Assembly: GCA_032718475.1 (NCBI GenBank)
Contig: JAUCBJ010006939.1
Span: 1 to 25,177 of the forward strand
Source: Nemertoderma westbladi
Lineage: Eukaryota > Xenacoelomorpha > Nemertodermatida > Nemertodermatidae
Direction of reading: 5' to 3'
DNA length: 25,177 nt
Below are positions 10,405 to 19,428 of this stretch, piece after piece. The position numbers and the translations under genes were made by a program. Every line of letters starts with the position of its first letter. Position 1 is the stretch's first letter. Under the pieces are notes generated by a model. It did no database searches, was not told the origin of the DNA, and saw only the letters and a list, made by a program, of their open reading frames with translations.

Positions 10405-11051
10405 CTATAATTATCTTATCACACGGTAAACAAAAGTATAAAGCACAAAGAAATGTATATAGCTATGTACAAAAGATGGCCTAAATGTAATTGTACTTTA
10501 TTATAAATTGAACACACCGTAATATTTAACCAATATTATTACGCCCACCTAGCGTTGATACGCATCTCACGTATCCGGGAGTTACCCAAATTACTAGTCA
10601 CTCTAATCGACTCTAATTTTTAATTTTGGAGTGGCGTAATTAAGTTTCGGTCAAGGAGTAGAATGAAAGCAGTTAATATCAAGGAGCTTGAAAGAGGGGA
10701 AGACTGGGCTAGCAGCGGTGCCCTTGAACATGAAAACTGTTGTACCTGCCTGTTTTAAACCGACTTGCGCGTGGGACCAGCCCATTATTTTAGTAAGGTC
10801 GGTATTTATCTTTATCCCGCCGCTCTCCTTTGTATTACAATAACAGAAAGATAACCAATGGTCTACTCCCAGTGCTGGAAAGACAGGCTGGCACCATTGA
10901 AATGAATTGGCAAAGGCATTTTGTGTTACATCCTAATGTCTGTGTCGTCTTGGCTTGGCTAAGCTTAAACAGAGCCATACAATAGAGCTTTACCTAAATA
11001 CACTTCCAATGAACCGAGCAGTAGCTTGGCGGGTTAGCTCCAAAATGCCCA
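10405..11051. other. Spacer between copies A and B, nothing recognised
   Basis: About 650 bases, AT-rich at first and of average composition later. No open frame of note, no inverted ends and no tandem repeat. It is single-copy within the window. Confidence 0.5.
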
Positions 11052-11899
11052 TGTGGGGCGAGCCACGAAGTGAGTGAGCCTTAGCGTAGGGGTACCATTA
11101 ATCAACCTGTCGTTCTGTCGTTCTGTCGCGTTTTTTTTCAGTATTTTATTTTAAACGTTAATAACTCGGCCAATCCTTGATGAAATCTATCCAAACTTGG
11201 TACACATGTTGTTTGGCAAAAGTTTGAAAATTTTCCAAGTAGAATTTGCGTGGGGTCTTCGTGCAGCATCAGTGTAACTGTTATTGCAGTTATAATAAAT
11301 TTATTTACCCAAATTTAAAATGCGTTAAATTATTATTACTGTAGGATAAATCAGCTGGGTGTTGTCTGCATGTACCATGTGTACCGGTACTGTCAGGCTG
11401 TACTCAATCCCTGAATCGAGAATCCTGCAATCCGTCAATACTGCAATACTGGTCAGCCGGTACCATACACTGCAGACATGCCATATCATGTAATCTAATT
11501 AACCCCGGCAACCCTTGCAGTGATTAAAGTTTAGGCCTAATTAGCCCAGTACCGGCACCGGTAATAATAATATAATAGTTTAGATAGTTACCGGTACCGC
11601 TAATCATTCAGTCATTGCTGCATTGGCACGGTACACCGTATTGCTGTACTGCCGTTGTCAGTTGTAGTGCGCACCGTAGGTACCACCCATGGCCTACTAC
11701 ACACAGGCCATGATACAAGGACTTTGCTGTGAAATTAGCGTAGGCTGACTGTGCTGATTATCAGATTATGGTACTGTGGTACAAGCTATATACTGTTAGG
11801 TATACTGCTGTATTGGGGTGGGGTTAGGAATAATCCATTTGTTTTAGCATTTAATCCCCTTATTTATTATAAAACCATTGGAAATATTCGCAAATGCCG

Positions 11900-12510
11900 C
11901 TCCATTCTGCCATTACTGTCTGAAACGCTCCTGACAGTCCGATGTATCTGGACCCGAGCAGCCGAGTTGCTTCAAGAGGTGATTAACGGGGGAATACTAC
12001 GCAGTGCTACGGAATTGCTTGTTTGTCAGTACGATTCTATTTGGGTATTTACTACACTCAGACACTGGGAATACGGCGGTCGGTCAGATCGTAATGCGGG
12101 CCACTGCCAAGTTCCTCATGCCTCACTCCGGTCACCCACCTTGGAGTGCGGTGGGAAGAGTCCCACTTACTGACTTACGTCGACGACTGGACGAATCGAC
12201 GAGGATTGCGATCTGGGTTTAGCGGCGGCCCGGATCCTGGTATCGCCTGGGGGAAATGGTTGAACGTCGGGCATACTTGTATCGCACTGGATTACGTTCT
12301 CTGCGACGTGAAAGTGTGAAGCGAATTCGTTGTCGAATTGGGTCGAAAGCTGCGGGAATTCTACTGTTCTACGGGAGTAAACCGCAGCGGTCCGGTGACT
12401 ACGGACGGATACTACTGGGATAAGCAGGTATTTCGATCGAGTTTCTCGTATTCTCGATGCTCGACAGCTCGAGGCGGATAGAGAGTTGGTTGTGTTGGAC
12501 GGTGTTGTTC
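11900..12510. other. GC-richer core of the Mutator-like element, possible captured sequence
   Basis: The composition is clearly more GC-rich than the flanks. An open frame runs from 11751 to 12173 on the plus strand, with another at 12004-12222, but neither contains a recognised domain and the first begins inside the TIR. Mutator-like elements can pick up host gene fragments, so this core is a candidate, but no homology is claimed. Confidence 0.3.
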
Positions 12511-12654
12511 AATTATATCAAACGTATTAAATAATTGGTAAAATAATAAAAACACACCAGATAAAGATACTGAGCTTATGGTAAAGAGATAGGCCGAACT
12601 TACAATTTCCAAATAGATTGTTCATATAATAAATATATTTTTGGTATTTGATTT

Positions 12655-12918
12655 CAAGATAGGGGGGGGGGGGGGGGGGGGGGACTGGACGCAATAAAAA
12701 TTAATCCCTCTCCAGGGGAAATTGGACGCAAATAACAACAGCTGATTACTCTCAAAAATAAAACTGTAACCTGTTCTATTGTGTTTACTTTATTGTTTTG
12801 GTTAAAATAACGTGCCACTGTAACCTGCTCCTTTCCCAAAATTGAGAAATTAATATTGAGGCGGGATATTAATTCGCCAAGATGGGATTTGCGTCCAGTC
12901 CCACCCCCCTCCTATCTC
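12655..12918. mobile_element. MITE nested in the Mutator-like element
   Basis: The left end CAAGATAGG with a G22 run (12662-12683) and GACTGGACGCAA is mirrored by TTGCGTCCAGTC, a C-rich run and CCTATCTC at the right. Two boundary readings fit: TTGATTT as a 7-base target duplication (12648-12654 and 12919-12925), or TA duplication with ends at 12662 and 12912. The interior is AT-rich without a gene. The long poly-G arm facing a shorter, interrupted C arm resembles the MITE at 8331-8837. Confidence 0.7.
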
Positions 12919-13020
12919 TTGATTTTACTAAAAAATAGAATACATTGCATTTTACTGTTATAATTACTGTATTGAATAAAATAATTAATTTATTGTTTAT
13001 TAAACCGTGCTAAGCACGTT

Positions 13021-13310
13021 GAACTGGAGCTTTAACAATTCCCCACTAGCGGCAGACAGGAACTGTAAAAGTCTCTGTAGAATTTCTAATTAAGCAATGC
13101 TCTTAGGTAACTACTACTAAATTTCAGATGAATCTGATCGTTGGTTCTATAATTACAGCTATTTTTACGTTTCTGTTAATTCGCCCCCTAGCGGCAGACA
13201 GGGGAACTGTAGAAGTCTGTCTGTGTGTAGAATTTCAAAATTTTTTATAGACTACATGTGTACCAAGTTTGGTTCCATTTCATCCTTGATTGACTGACTT
13301 ATAAGCGTTC
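13021..13310. repeat. Degenerate repeat with CTAGCGGCAGACAGG words
   Basis: ACTAGCGGCAGACAGGAACTGTA (near 13045) and CTAGCGGCAGACAGGGGAACTGTA (near 13186) are followed by similar TAGAATTTC sequence, giving two diverged units of about 140 bases. It also contains ACATGTGTACCAAGTTTGG, whose inverse (CTTGGTACACATGT) occurs in copies A and B of the 1.6-kb repeat. No coding content. Confidence 0.45.
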
Positions 13311-13789
13311 AAACATTCCTGCCACAAACATAGCCAGAGGCAGCCACAAACAAATAAAAGCTGCAGGAACTCTAGCGATAATTAATTAATTAATTATTAA
13401 ATACTGTTTCAATTAAATTACTTACGAAAATCTAGTCATCTTCTTTTAAATATGGACCCTGCATTCGTGGAAAATATAATATTTGATAATTCAGCAGTCA
13501 GCCTACGCTAATTTCACAGCAAAGTCCTTGTCATGGCCTGTGTGTAGTAGGCCATGGTACCACCCTACTACCGGTACCGGCTGACCGGTGGCAACTAGCA
13601 CTTCAGCACTTGCACAGCAACAGCACTACCGGCGATACACAGGTTGGAATTTATGTAGAGTTTGCTCAACAGTACAGATATAAAATAGTTATCTAAATTA
13701 TATATATTACTATTGACAAGTATTGAAATATATACCGTTATTCGTGTTATCAGTATTTGCAACATCTGACATTGAAGAGGTGAGAGAAG

Positions 13790-14316
13790 ATGAATACCGG
13801 CACTCAACAAAACCAACGCTTATCACAGGTCGGTATGGTTACCTCGAAACCGGCGCGACTGTCCACTCGAATACAACTTCAAAACACAAACGCCAACAAT
13901 AAACTGAAAGCGAATCGAACGTCTTCAGAAGAATCTGTCATTGGGACGAAGAAAAGGAAGCCGAAACCACGGGAATGGACCACAGCTAAGATTGAATGCT
14001 CCCATTGTCAGAGTTCCTGGACCGAAATTGAAACACCAATTGCCGATGGGCTTGATCTCTCAAACCAAAACTTCCTCTGCGGGGTTTGCGTGGCAGTAAA
14101 GATTGAAAGTCTGGAAGCTGGCATCCCTAGGTATTATTATTATAAAGAGCGTCAGCCTGCGTTTAATAAATATATTTTAATACAAAACAGGTCGAACGCA
14201 AAGAGGCTTATAATGAAGACGAGTACTGCATTGATTATATTCCTATAAACCACCTGGCTTTGCATATTGAACGTGCGTTTGGAAATAAGTTCGTGCTACC
14301 CTTCCGTGGGTGGTAG
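13790..14316 (+). CDS. Small zinc-knuckle-like protein of the 1.6-kb repeat, possibly spliced
   Basis: ATG at 13790 follows a purine-rich context (GTGAGAGAAG). Read straight through, the frame gives 152 residues to TAA at 14246. The N-terminal 65 residues are basic and Ser/Thr/Asn-rich with a KKRKPKPRE patch; then come two cysteine pairs, IECSHC at about 70-74 and FLCGVC at about 95-99, a CxxC...CxxC arrangement like the first half of a PHD/RING finger or a zinc ribbon. A plausible 95-bp intron (GTAAAG at 14096 to AAACAG at 14190) would join residue 102 to a second exon at 14191-14316 ending in FRGW. That second frame is free of stops and protein-like in composition. No family is recognised; the LINE ORF1 PHD-like region is one possibility. 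Its location inside a repeat says element gene, not host gene. Confidence 0.45.
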
Positions 14317-14521
14317 ATGTCGCGGTTATGTATTGGTGGGTGGGAAGGGAGGGGGGGGGGGGTGCAGATTAAAAGGGGTGAACACGTACTGTCCCCCTTT
14401 CTTTGATTAATTGGTGGTGTGGGTTAATCTCTCATAACCTGATTTTGTGATACAGTCGCACAATTTTAATTTGTATCTCATAACTGGGCCTCGTGCTGCG
14501 CGAAGGCCCCACGAACGTGTA

Positions 14522-14808
14522 GGATTTCTTCGAAAAAGGCCCAATTTTTTTAGTTACGAGTTACATTAAAATACTGATAAATATATTTTGCTTTGCGCGG
14601 AGGAGAGACAGTCCCTCTTCTATAGTGTACAATCGTGTTAATTATAAGCTTTTGGTTTATTTCTATGTATTTGGTTTATCAACAAGTTTGGATATGTTCT
14701 GTTCTGTTCTAATTTTGTTTTTGTCTCGTCAATTAATTGTGTGGTTAATTTGTCAATCGCGGCCTTAATTGGCTACATTGCCTCTGTATGAATGAATGTA
14801 ATTAGTTA
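14522..14808. other. AT-rich spacer, nothing recognised
   Basis: Simple AT-rich sequence with GTTCTGTTCTGTTCT near 14696-14710. No gene or element end. Confidence 0.4.
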
Positions 14809-14850
14809 TTAACCCTTTGCTGCTCAGTGTTGTTCCGGAACAACATTCCT
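14809..14850 (+). mobile_element. Orphan piggyBac-like terminus
   Basis: TTAA (14809-14812) is followed directly by CCCTTTGCTGCTCAGTG and a perfect 18-base palindrome, TGTTGTTCCGGAACAACA (14828-14845). A TTAA target and a CCCTTTG-type start are typical of piggyBac-like elements. No matching inverse terminus (…CAAAGGG then TTAA) was found downstream before the LINE fragment, though a related GTTGTCCCCCAACAAC occurs near 15177. A 29-codon open frame starting at 14920 is too short to judge. Confidence 0.45.
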
Positions 14851-15223
14851 ATTATTGGCTCTCCTAATCTCAGAATGGTAATATGTTAAATCCGATTGGT
14901 TGATATGGGTTGTCAACATGTTTCTTGTACCTGAGGATCAGTTTCCTTTGCTTCCCGGAGGGAAATTTGAACATTGGCTTACATATTGTGAGCCTATGCT
15001 TCAATAAGCGGTAATTGAAAAAACATGTGCATTCATATTATTAAAAAAGACAATTCCCTTTAATTTTTCCGTTCCAAAAAAATCGAGTAGATAGGAAAAT
15101 ATGTCTAAGATGATTTTCGAATGCTCCAATAGATTGTTAATAGATTTTAACCAAGTGAGTAGTGTTTTAAAGATTGTTGTCCCCCAACAACATTGCCCAT
15201 TTAAGAAAGCTATAATTACATTG
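14851..15223. other. Non-coding, probably interior of the truncated piggyBac-like element
   Basis: AT-rich sequence without a significant open frame. Near 15177, GTTGTCCCCCAACAAC resembles the palindrome at 14828-14845 and may be a second binding-site-like repeat. Confidence 0.3.
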
Positions 15224-15700
15224 TAGTTTTTATTTCACACTTTCACAGGCACTTTCACAAGAATGCTGCGCAGAGTTCATTCTGTCAAGTACAATGAACA
15301 CATCTCCAACCAAACTCTATACAGCATTGGGGGTGTTCCATTAATCTTCACTAACTTGACACTTGAACGGAACCGCCTCCGCTTTGCAGAACATTGCTTT
15401 CGCCGTAATGACCAGCCAGTGCATAACCGTGTGCTTTGGCGCTCTCATGGAGCGAATAAGTGTGGACAGCCCATGACTTTCTTGAGACACATCGCGGCCT
15501 TGAAGATGCAGATGTGTCACGGCTTTCGGCGTCCTTACCCCCTCAAAAAACGTAAAAAATATCTTATATATTTCATTCATTATCATTATCTTCATTAACA
15601 TTCAAATTTCCCGCCAACACTAATAATCTGATACATTCTTCACTCTGTCACCTATAAATACTGGACGTACTGCTATTTCATTCATTCATTCATTCATTCT
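15224..15700 (+). pseudogene. 3' fragment of a LINE: C-terminal region of the ORF2 protein
   Basis: The frame through ATG 15263 continues open upstream (…GTFTRMLRRV) and reads LRRVHSVKYNEHISNQTLY, then RNRLRFAEHCFRRNDQP, then LWRSHG and GQP. This is the layout of the region after the reverse transcriptase in many LINEs: T-R-(L/M)-L-R, H-x-x-N-x-x-LY, R-R-L-R-x-x-G-H-x-x-R and G-x-P. The Gly before His is replaced by Glu (AEHC). After about 15480 the expected sequence moves to the +1 frame (LETHRGLEDADVSRL) and ends at TAA 15553, so one frameshift is likely. A (CATT)n microsatellite at about 15678-15699 could be its 3' tail. The reverse transcriptase and endonuclease are absent, as expected of a 5'-truncated insertion. 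The clade is unsure. Confidence 0.65.
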
Positions 15701-15998
15701 GATGAATAGAATCACACGGACATCAGACTTTCTGCTCTGTGTCCACCAGCTACTGACTGCTGGACTGCATCTGTCAGTAGCTACTTTATCCTTTATCTGT
15801 TTCTAGCAGTCTCTTAGACACCCGTCTATGCGCCTGTATAAACGCCAGTATTTCTTTTGAACTGTGCGTGTGCGTTCCATTTTCATCACTACACTGCATG
15901 ATTATTGTCATCCCTTTTTGGCTCATATCGCATTTAGTGACATGCCTGATTTAGGAAATAAATAAACGGAAGGTTTTATAATAAAGAATATTTATTTT
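15701..15998. other. Non-coding; TATA-like and poly(A)-signal-like words
   Basis: No gene. CTATAAATA at about 15653 and AAATAAATAAAC near 15957 could be the promoter and polyadenylation signals of a solo LTR or similar, but terminal TG...CA and target duplications were not found. A perfect 10-bp hairpin (AGCTACTGAC, 15-base loop, GTCAGTAGCT) lies at 15748-15782. Confidence 0.3.
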
Positions 15999-16192
15999 AG
16001 AGGCCATTGGCAATTAACGTTTACATGCTCAGGTGATGAAATTACGCCAAGCGCGCCAGCACGGTAGAATACGGGCTGACGGGCGTTAGTATTACAGCCG
16101 CCAAATGAAGGTTTTACCGGCAAAGCCTCATAAAATAACCAAAAGCGACCCAAACCGCTTTCCCACTGTTTAGCCGGGACAGTTTTGTTCAA
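15999..16192 (-). other. GC-richer patch of unknown origin with a 66-codon open frame
   Basis: Composition changes sharply from the AT-rich flanks (for example AAGCGCGCCAGCACGG, GACGGGCGTTAGTATTACAG). The minus-strand frame 15992-16192 is open for 66 codons and has no recognised domain. The patch ends at AT-rich sequence just before the element at 16240. It reads unlike the rest of the window and could be captured, horizontally derived or contaminant sequence; the function is unknown. Confidence 0.25.
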
Positions 16193-16239
16193 AAGAAATA
16201 ATTATAAATTTCTAAATCATTTTTTTTATTAATAACGTA

Positions 16240-17680
16240 CAGTTAGGTACAATGGCCAAATCTGGCAATGATTGTGATTGCCATATTTGGCAACCAAGCA
16301 AAATCTGGCAACATTTCTGATTGCCTGATTTGGCAACTATATAAAGCCGTTGTTGCCATATTTGGCAACTTAACTATGAACTAACTCATTGAATATGGAT
16401 TATATGGTTCTGCGTCCTTCTATCTGTCTATGGCAGTATGGTCATTCCTTAGATCCTGAAATGTTAATGTTAGGCCTAGAAAAAAGGCAAAGGGGTAGGG
16501 CCAGGTTACATGTTATACTTATACCAGTCAGCCAGTAGTGCCATATTCTAAGTTCTAACCAATACAACAATATATCCTAATAAATGAGGTGAGAATGAGA
16601 GTCAATAACACAAACACAGACTGACTGGTGATAGTTTTTTTGCTTTTTTGACATTTTTGTTAGTAATCTCTGGCGCTGCTTTGGGAGGTGGTTGATTGTT
16701 GTTTGTACCAATATTAGTTTAGTAGTTAAAGATTGTAACTGTGTAATGCTGATACAATTGCCCAGCAATCTAAATCATCCTTCACTCTATACCAGTATAC
16801 TGCTATATCAGTTCAGTATATCTATCTTTCCATTCCTACATCAGTACATACACACATATAATGAAAATAATTTCATCCCGTTTTTCATTAGCTGATTAGG
16901 GCCTACTAGAAACAATTTGTTGAATCCCTTAACCTGCCTGTTAACACGCGTTTTGGTTTTCTCAGTCTTTCTAAATTTTGGCACTATTTTTCTTCCATCA
17001 CGCTGTTTCTCAAACTTTAATGCCCCCTTGCCTTCTTGCTGCCTTTTGGTGATGATAACGTTCTGACGTTGTCAAATATTATTACGTTTATTTCCATTTC
17101 AGCCTTTGAAGCATGTGATTCTTTAGATTTGTTTATGCCTATACCATAGGGCCTATATACCAGTCTACCAGTACTGTATATGTTACAGACTCATCCATCT
17201 GTCCATTAACATATTAACAACAACATATCAAATAGGCCTACATTCTGATATTTCATCAACTAATAATGTTTATAAATCATCACAACTCGACAAGGGTAAG
17301 CAAGCAGTAAGCAATTTTGAAGTAATTTACAATGACAGGGTTACTGACAGGCAGACAGGGCTGCACAATAATAATTGTTGCCAAAAATGGCAACCATTTG
17401 CCATTATTTTTCTTTAATTCTAATGGTTGCCAAAAATGGCAATAATTATTTTAGGCACATTTCGGCCTATTGCTAAGAGAAATTCAGACGATGATTTTTT
17501 TTCTTATACGGTCAATTATATTTAAATTTCGCGCTCTTTTCACTTAACTATATACCAAAATGCGATTTTGCTTCTGGGCGTGCGAAAATTAGAAAAACCA
17601 AAAGTTGCCAGATTTGGCAATAAACATTGCCATATGTGGCAACTTTTGAGGTTGCCAGATTTGGCCATTGTACCTAACTG
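16240..17680. mobile_element. 1441-bp DNA element with CAGTTAGGTACAATGG ends and TTGCCA palindromes
   Basis: CAGTTAGGTACAATGGCCAA (from 16240) is matched by its inverse ending CCATTGTACCTAACTG at 17680. The flanks give ACGTA on each side (16235-16239 and 17681-17685), a 5-base target duplication. Near both ends lies a palindrome of consensus TTGCCA-N4-TGGCAA: 16253, 16278, 16321 and 16353 on the left, and 17378, 17427, 17605, 17627 and 17652 on the right, plus half sites at about 16301 and 17398. The interior has no open frame with family motifs. The CAG start recalls hAT ends, but hAT uses 8-base duplications, so the superfamily is left open. Confidence 0.75.
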
Positions 17681-17812
17681 ACGTATCGGTATTAAAAAAG
17701 AAATACTGCGCTTTACTGCTGTCTGGCTGAAGCCGTACTGACTGCAATTTATGCTTATTGCACATGCACATAGGCCCTATTGAAAAGTTTTATTTTCTGC
17801 GCCGAACGCAGC

Positions 17813-18035
17813 GCCGGGTGCCAAAAATCCTGCGCCGGCTCTGAGCAAAACCACGCCGGGTGCCAAAAATCCTGCGCCGGCGCTGAGCAAAACCACGCCG
17901 GATGCAAAAAATCCTGCGCCGGCTCGGTGTAAAACCACGCCGGGTGCAAAAATCATGCGTTGGCTCTGTGCAATGCAAAATGCTGCGCCGGGTGAAAAAT
18001 CTTCCGCCGGATCTTCAAAGCTGCACCGGGCTGAC
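17813..18035. repeat. 42-bp minisatellite in the left subterminal region
   Basis: Units start at 17813, 17855, 17897 and 17939, each exactly 42 bases: GCCGGGTGCCAAAAATCC, then TGCGCCGGCTCTGAGC and AAAACCAC. A fifth, longer unit starts at 17987. Because 42 is a multiple of three, minus-strand frames stay open and give repeating WF-CS-PAQDF peptides; these are by-products. The unit holds two GCCGG cores, echoing the right-hand array. Confidence 0.85.
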
Positions 18036-19428
18036 TGGTATAAGACATAAAATGTTAAATCTGGCTGTTATACTGTACAGTACGTGTAGTTTATTCTGTT
18101 TATCTATTATACTGCAGCTGCATATAGTACTGTATGTAATTTATAAAATATGTATGACGTATGTAATGAAACATATCCCGCCCCCATGACCGCCTCCCCC
18201 CACCCCCTGTCTTGAGTTGATGGTACCTAGAAGAGACATGTACTGTATTCATTTAAATACTGCATGATATCGTATTGTATTCGAATTCGACAAACTTATG
18301 TTCGTTCCATAACAAGTAATAATATGATACCAAAATAAAAGTATGGGGAAGGATTTGGATATTTGAATATATTAAACTTTATATGGTTTTAATAATTATT
18401 ATTTTTGCATGTTAAACTAAATCATCAGGTACAGCGTGCCATTAAGAAGTATTCATGGTATTAGGTATTGGCATTTGTTTGTAAAGTAGCTTTAAAAAAG
18501 TAAAGGAAATTGTGCTAATCCTAGTTGTTACATTATATTATATTAAAGTTGTGATGTGTATATGTTATATCTGTATATTAAAGACTACTAGTCTACTAGT
18601 ACTCTTAGTCCTTGTATTTATGTACTACTGCTACTGTACGTTCTACTTTACTACATACTACGTAGTGTGGTCCGGTATACGTCTATGCTACAGATACCGA
18701 GATACGGTATGTCTGAATGAATAATGACTAGCTAGCTGTATGTTATGTTATTATTTATTAATATCGCCAGAATAACAATAAAATATTAATTTTTGCACAT
18801 GTACGTACACGTACAGCAGATTAAAATAAAATGAACACATATCTGGCAAAGTACGCCAATAAGCGTATGTACTATTGTAAGAAAAATACGGATAATGGTA
18901 TTCAGGTAAAATTAGTAAAATAATTAAAATTATAGTTTATTTACAGTACTTACAGTTGGTGCATATTAATTATTTAAAAAAATTATTACAGTAAAATTAA
19001 ATTAAAAACCGGCAAAGCATACTTAGGTTCAAGTGCTTTAACAACATACAGTACTAAAGGCAAACATACAGACATATTAATAAGGGACAAGTTTACAATA
19101 CGTTTACAACACAAAAATACGTAGTATTTTCTCACGTATATTCTCACGGAACATAAATTTGGTACCGTAGGTATGTCGCATAAGTAAAATATTACTGCTG
19201 AAATAAAACGCGTAAAATAAAGTAACTACTGTACAAAAGTTAGGACAACAATTAAACATAAAAAAACACTATTTTAAAATTGAACACAAAAAAATGTTTT
19301 TTGGGATTGAAAAAATGAAAACAATAGGTACTGTAGCTAGATTTTGATGAAGATATCGTTGTATCCGAAAGATATCCAAAAGATATCGCTTTCGCTACTG
19401 CCACTTGGCGCACAGGAGTATCACTTCA
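18036..19428. other. AT-rich interior of the GCCCTATTG element, nothing recognised
   Basis: No supported gene. The stretch has many TACTGTA/TACAGTA words and ACTAGTCTACTAGTAC near 18587-18602. A 70-codon hydrophobic open frame at 18512-18724 reflects AT-rich composition. At 19355-19390 the word GATATC repeats three times (ATCGTTGTATCC, GAAAGATATCC, AAAAGATATCG). Confidence 0.4.

Larger units (their letters stand above)
11689..13555. mobile_element. Mutator-like DNA element, 1867 bp, with about 75-bp TIRs
   Basis: Flanked on both sides by GGTACCACCC (11679-11688 and 13556-13565), a 10-bp target duplication. Copy A has the single uninterrupted site. Terminal inverted repeats run about 11689-11763 and 13484-13555, starting ATGGCCTACTACACACAGGC and continuing through AAGGACTTTGCTGTGAAATTAGCGTAGGCTGACT with small indels. 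A 9-11-bp duplication plus long TIRs is characteristic of the Mutator (MULE) superfamily; the assignment is by those features only, as no transposase is present. The outermost 23 bases can form a hairpin (ATGGCCT...AGGCCAT). The interior has a GC-richer core (11900-12510), a nested MITE and a CTAGCGGCAGACAGG repeat pair near 13046 and 13187. Confidence 0.85.
11052..14521 (+). repeat. Copy B of the 1.6-kb repeat (interrupted by a Mutator-like element)
   Basis: Begins TGTGGGGCGAGCC at 11052 and ends CACGAACGTGTA at 14521, matching copy A. It is interrupted at 11689-13555 by a DNA element; removing that and one 10-bp duplication restores the copy A sequence around GTAGGTACCACCCTACTACC. The two copies lie 2772 bases apart start to start in the same orientation. 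The high identity suggests the copies are young, either by transposition or by duplication. Its poly-G run near 14341-14362 is shorter and interrupted compared with copy A. Confidence 0.85.

Noticed and set aside
10610-10650. Sm-site-like word TAATTTTGGAG as an snRNA or spliced-leader gene
   Set aside because: Single short word without a supporting stem-loop, promoter element or second copy.
8280-14521. Copies A and B as the two LTRs of one retrotransposon
   Set aside because: The ends lack TG...CA, no primer-binding site or polypurine tract is seen next to the 647-base spacer, and the repeat itself carries a reading frame.
16253-17667. TTGCCA palindromes as a CRISPR array
   Set aside because: Spacing is irregular, the units are too short, they are split between two element ends, and there are no cas genes; the genome is animal-like.
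17755-17978. Minus-strand frames with repeating WF-CS-PAQDF peptides
   Set aside because: By-product of the 42-bp minisatellite, whose length is a multiple of three; no start context or neighbouring gene features.
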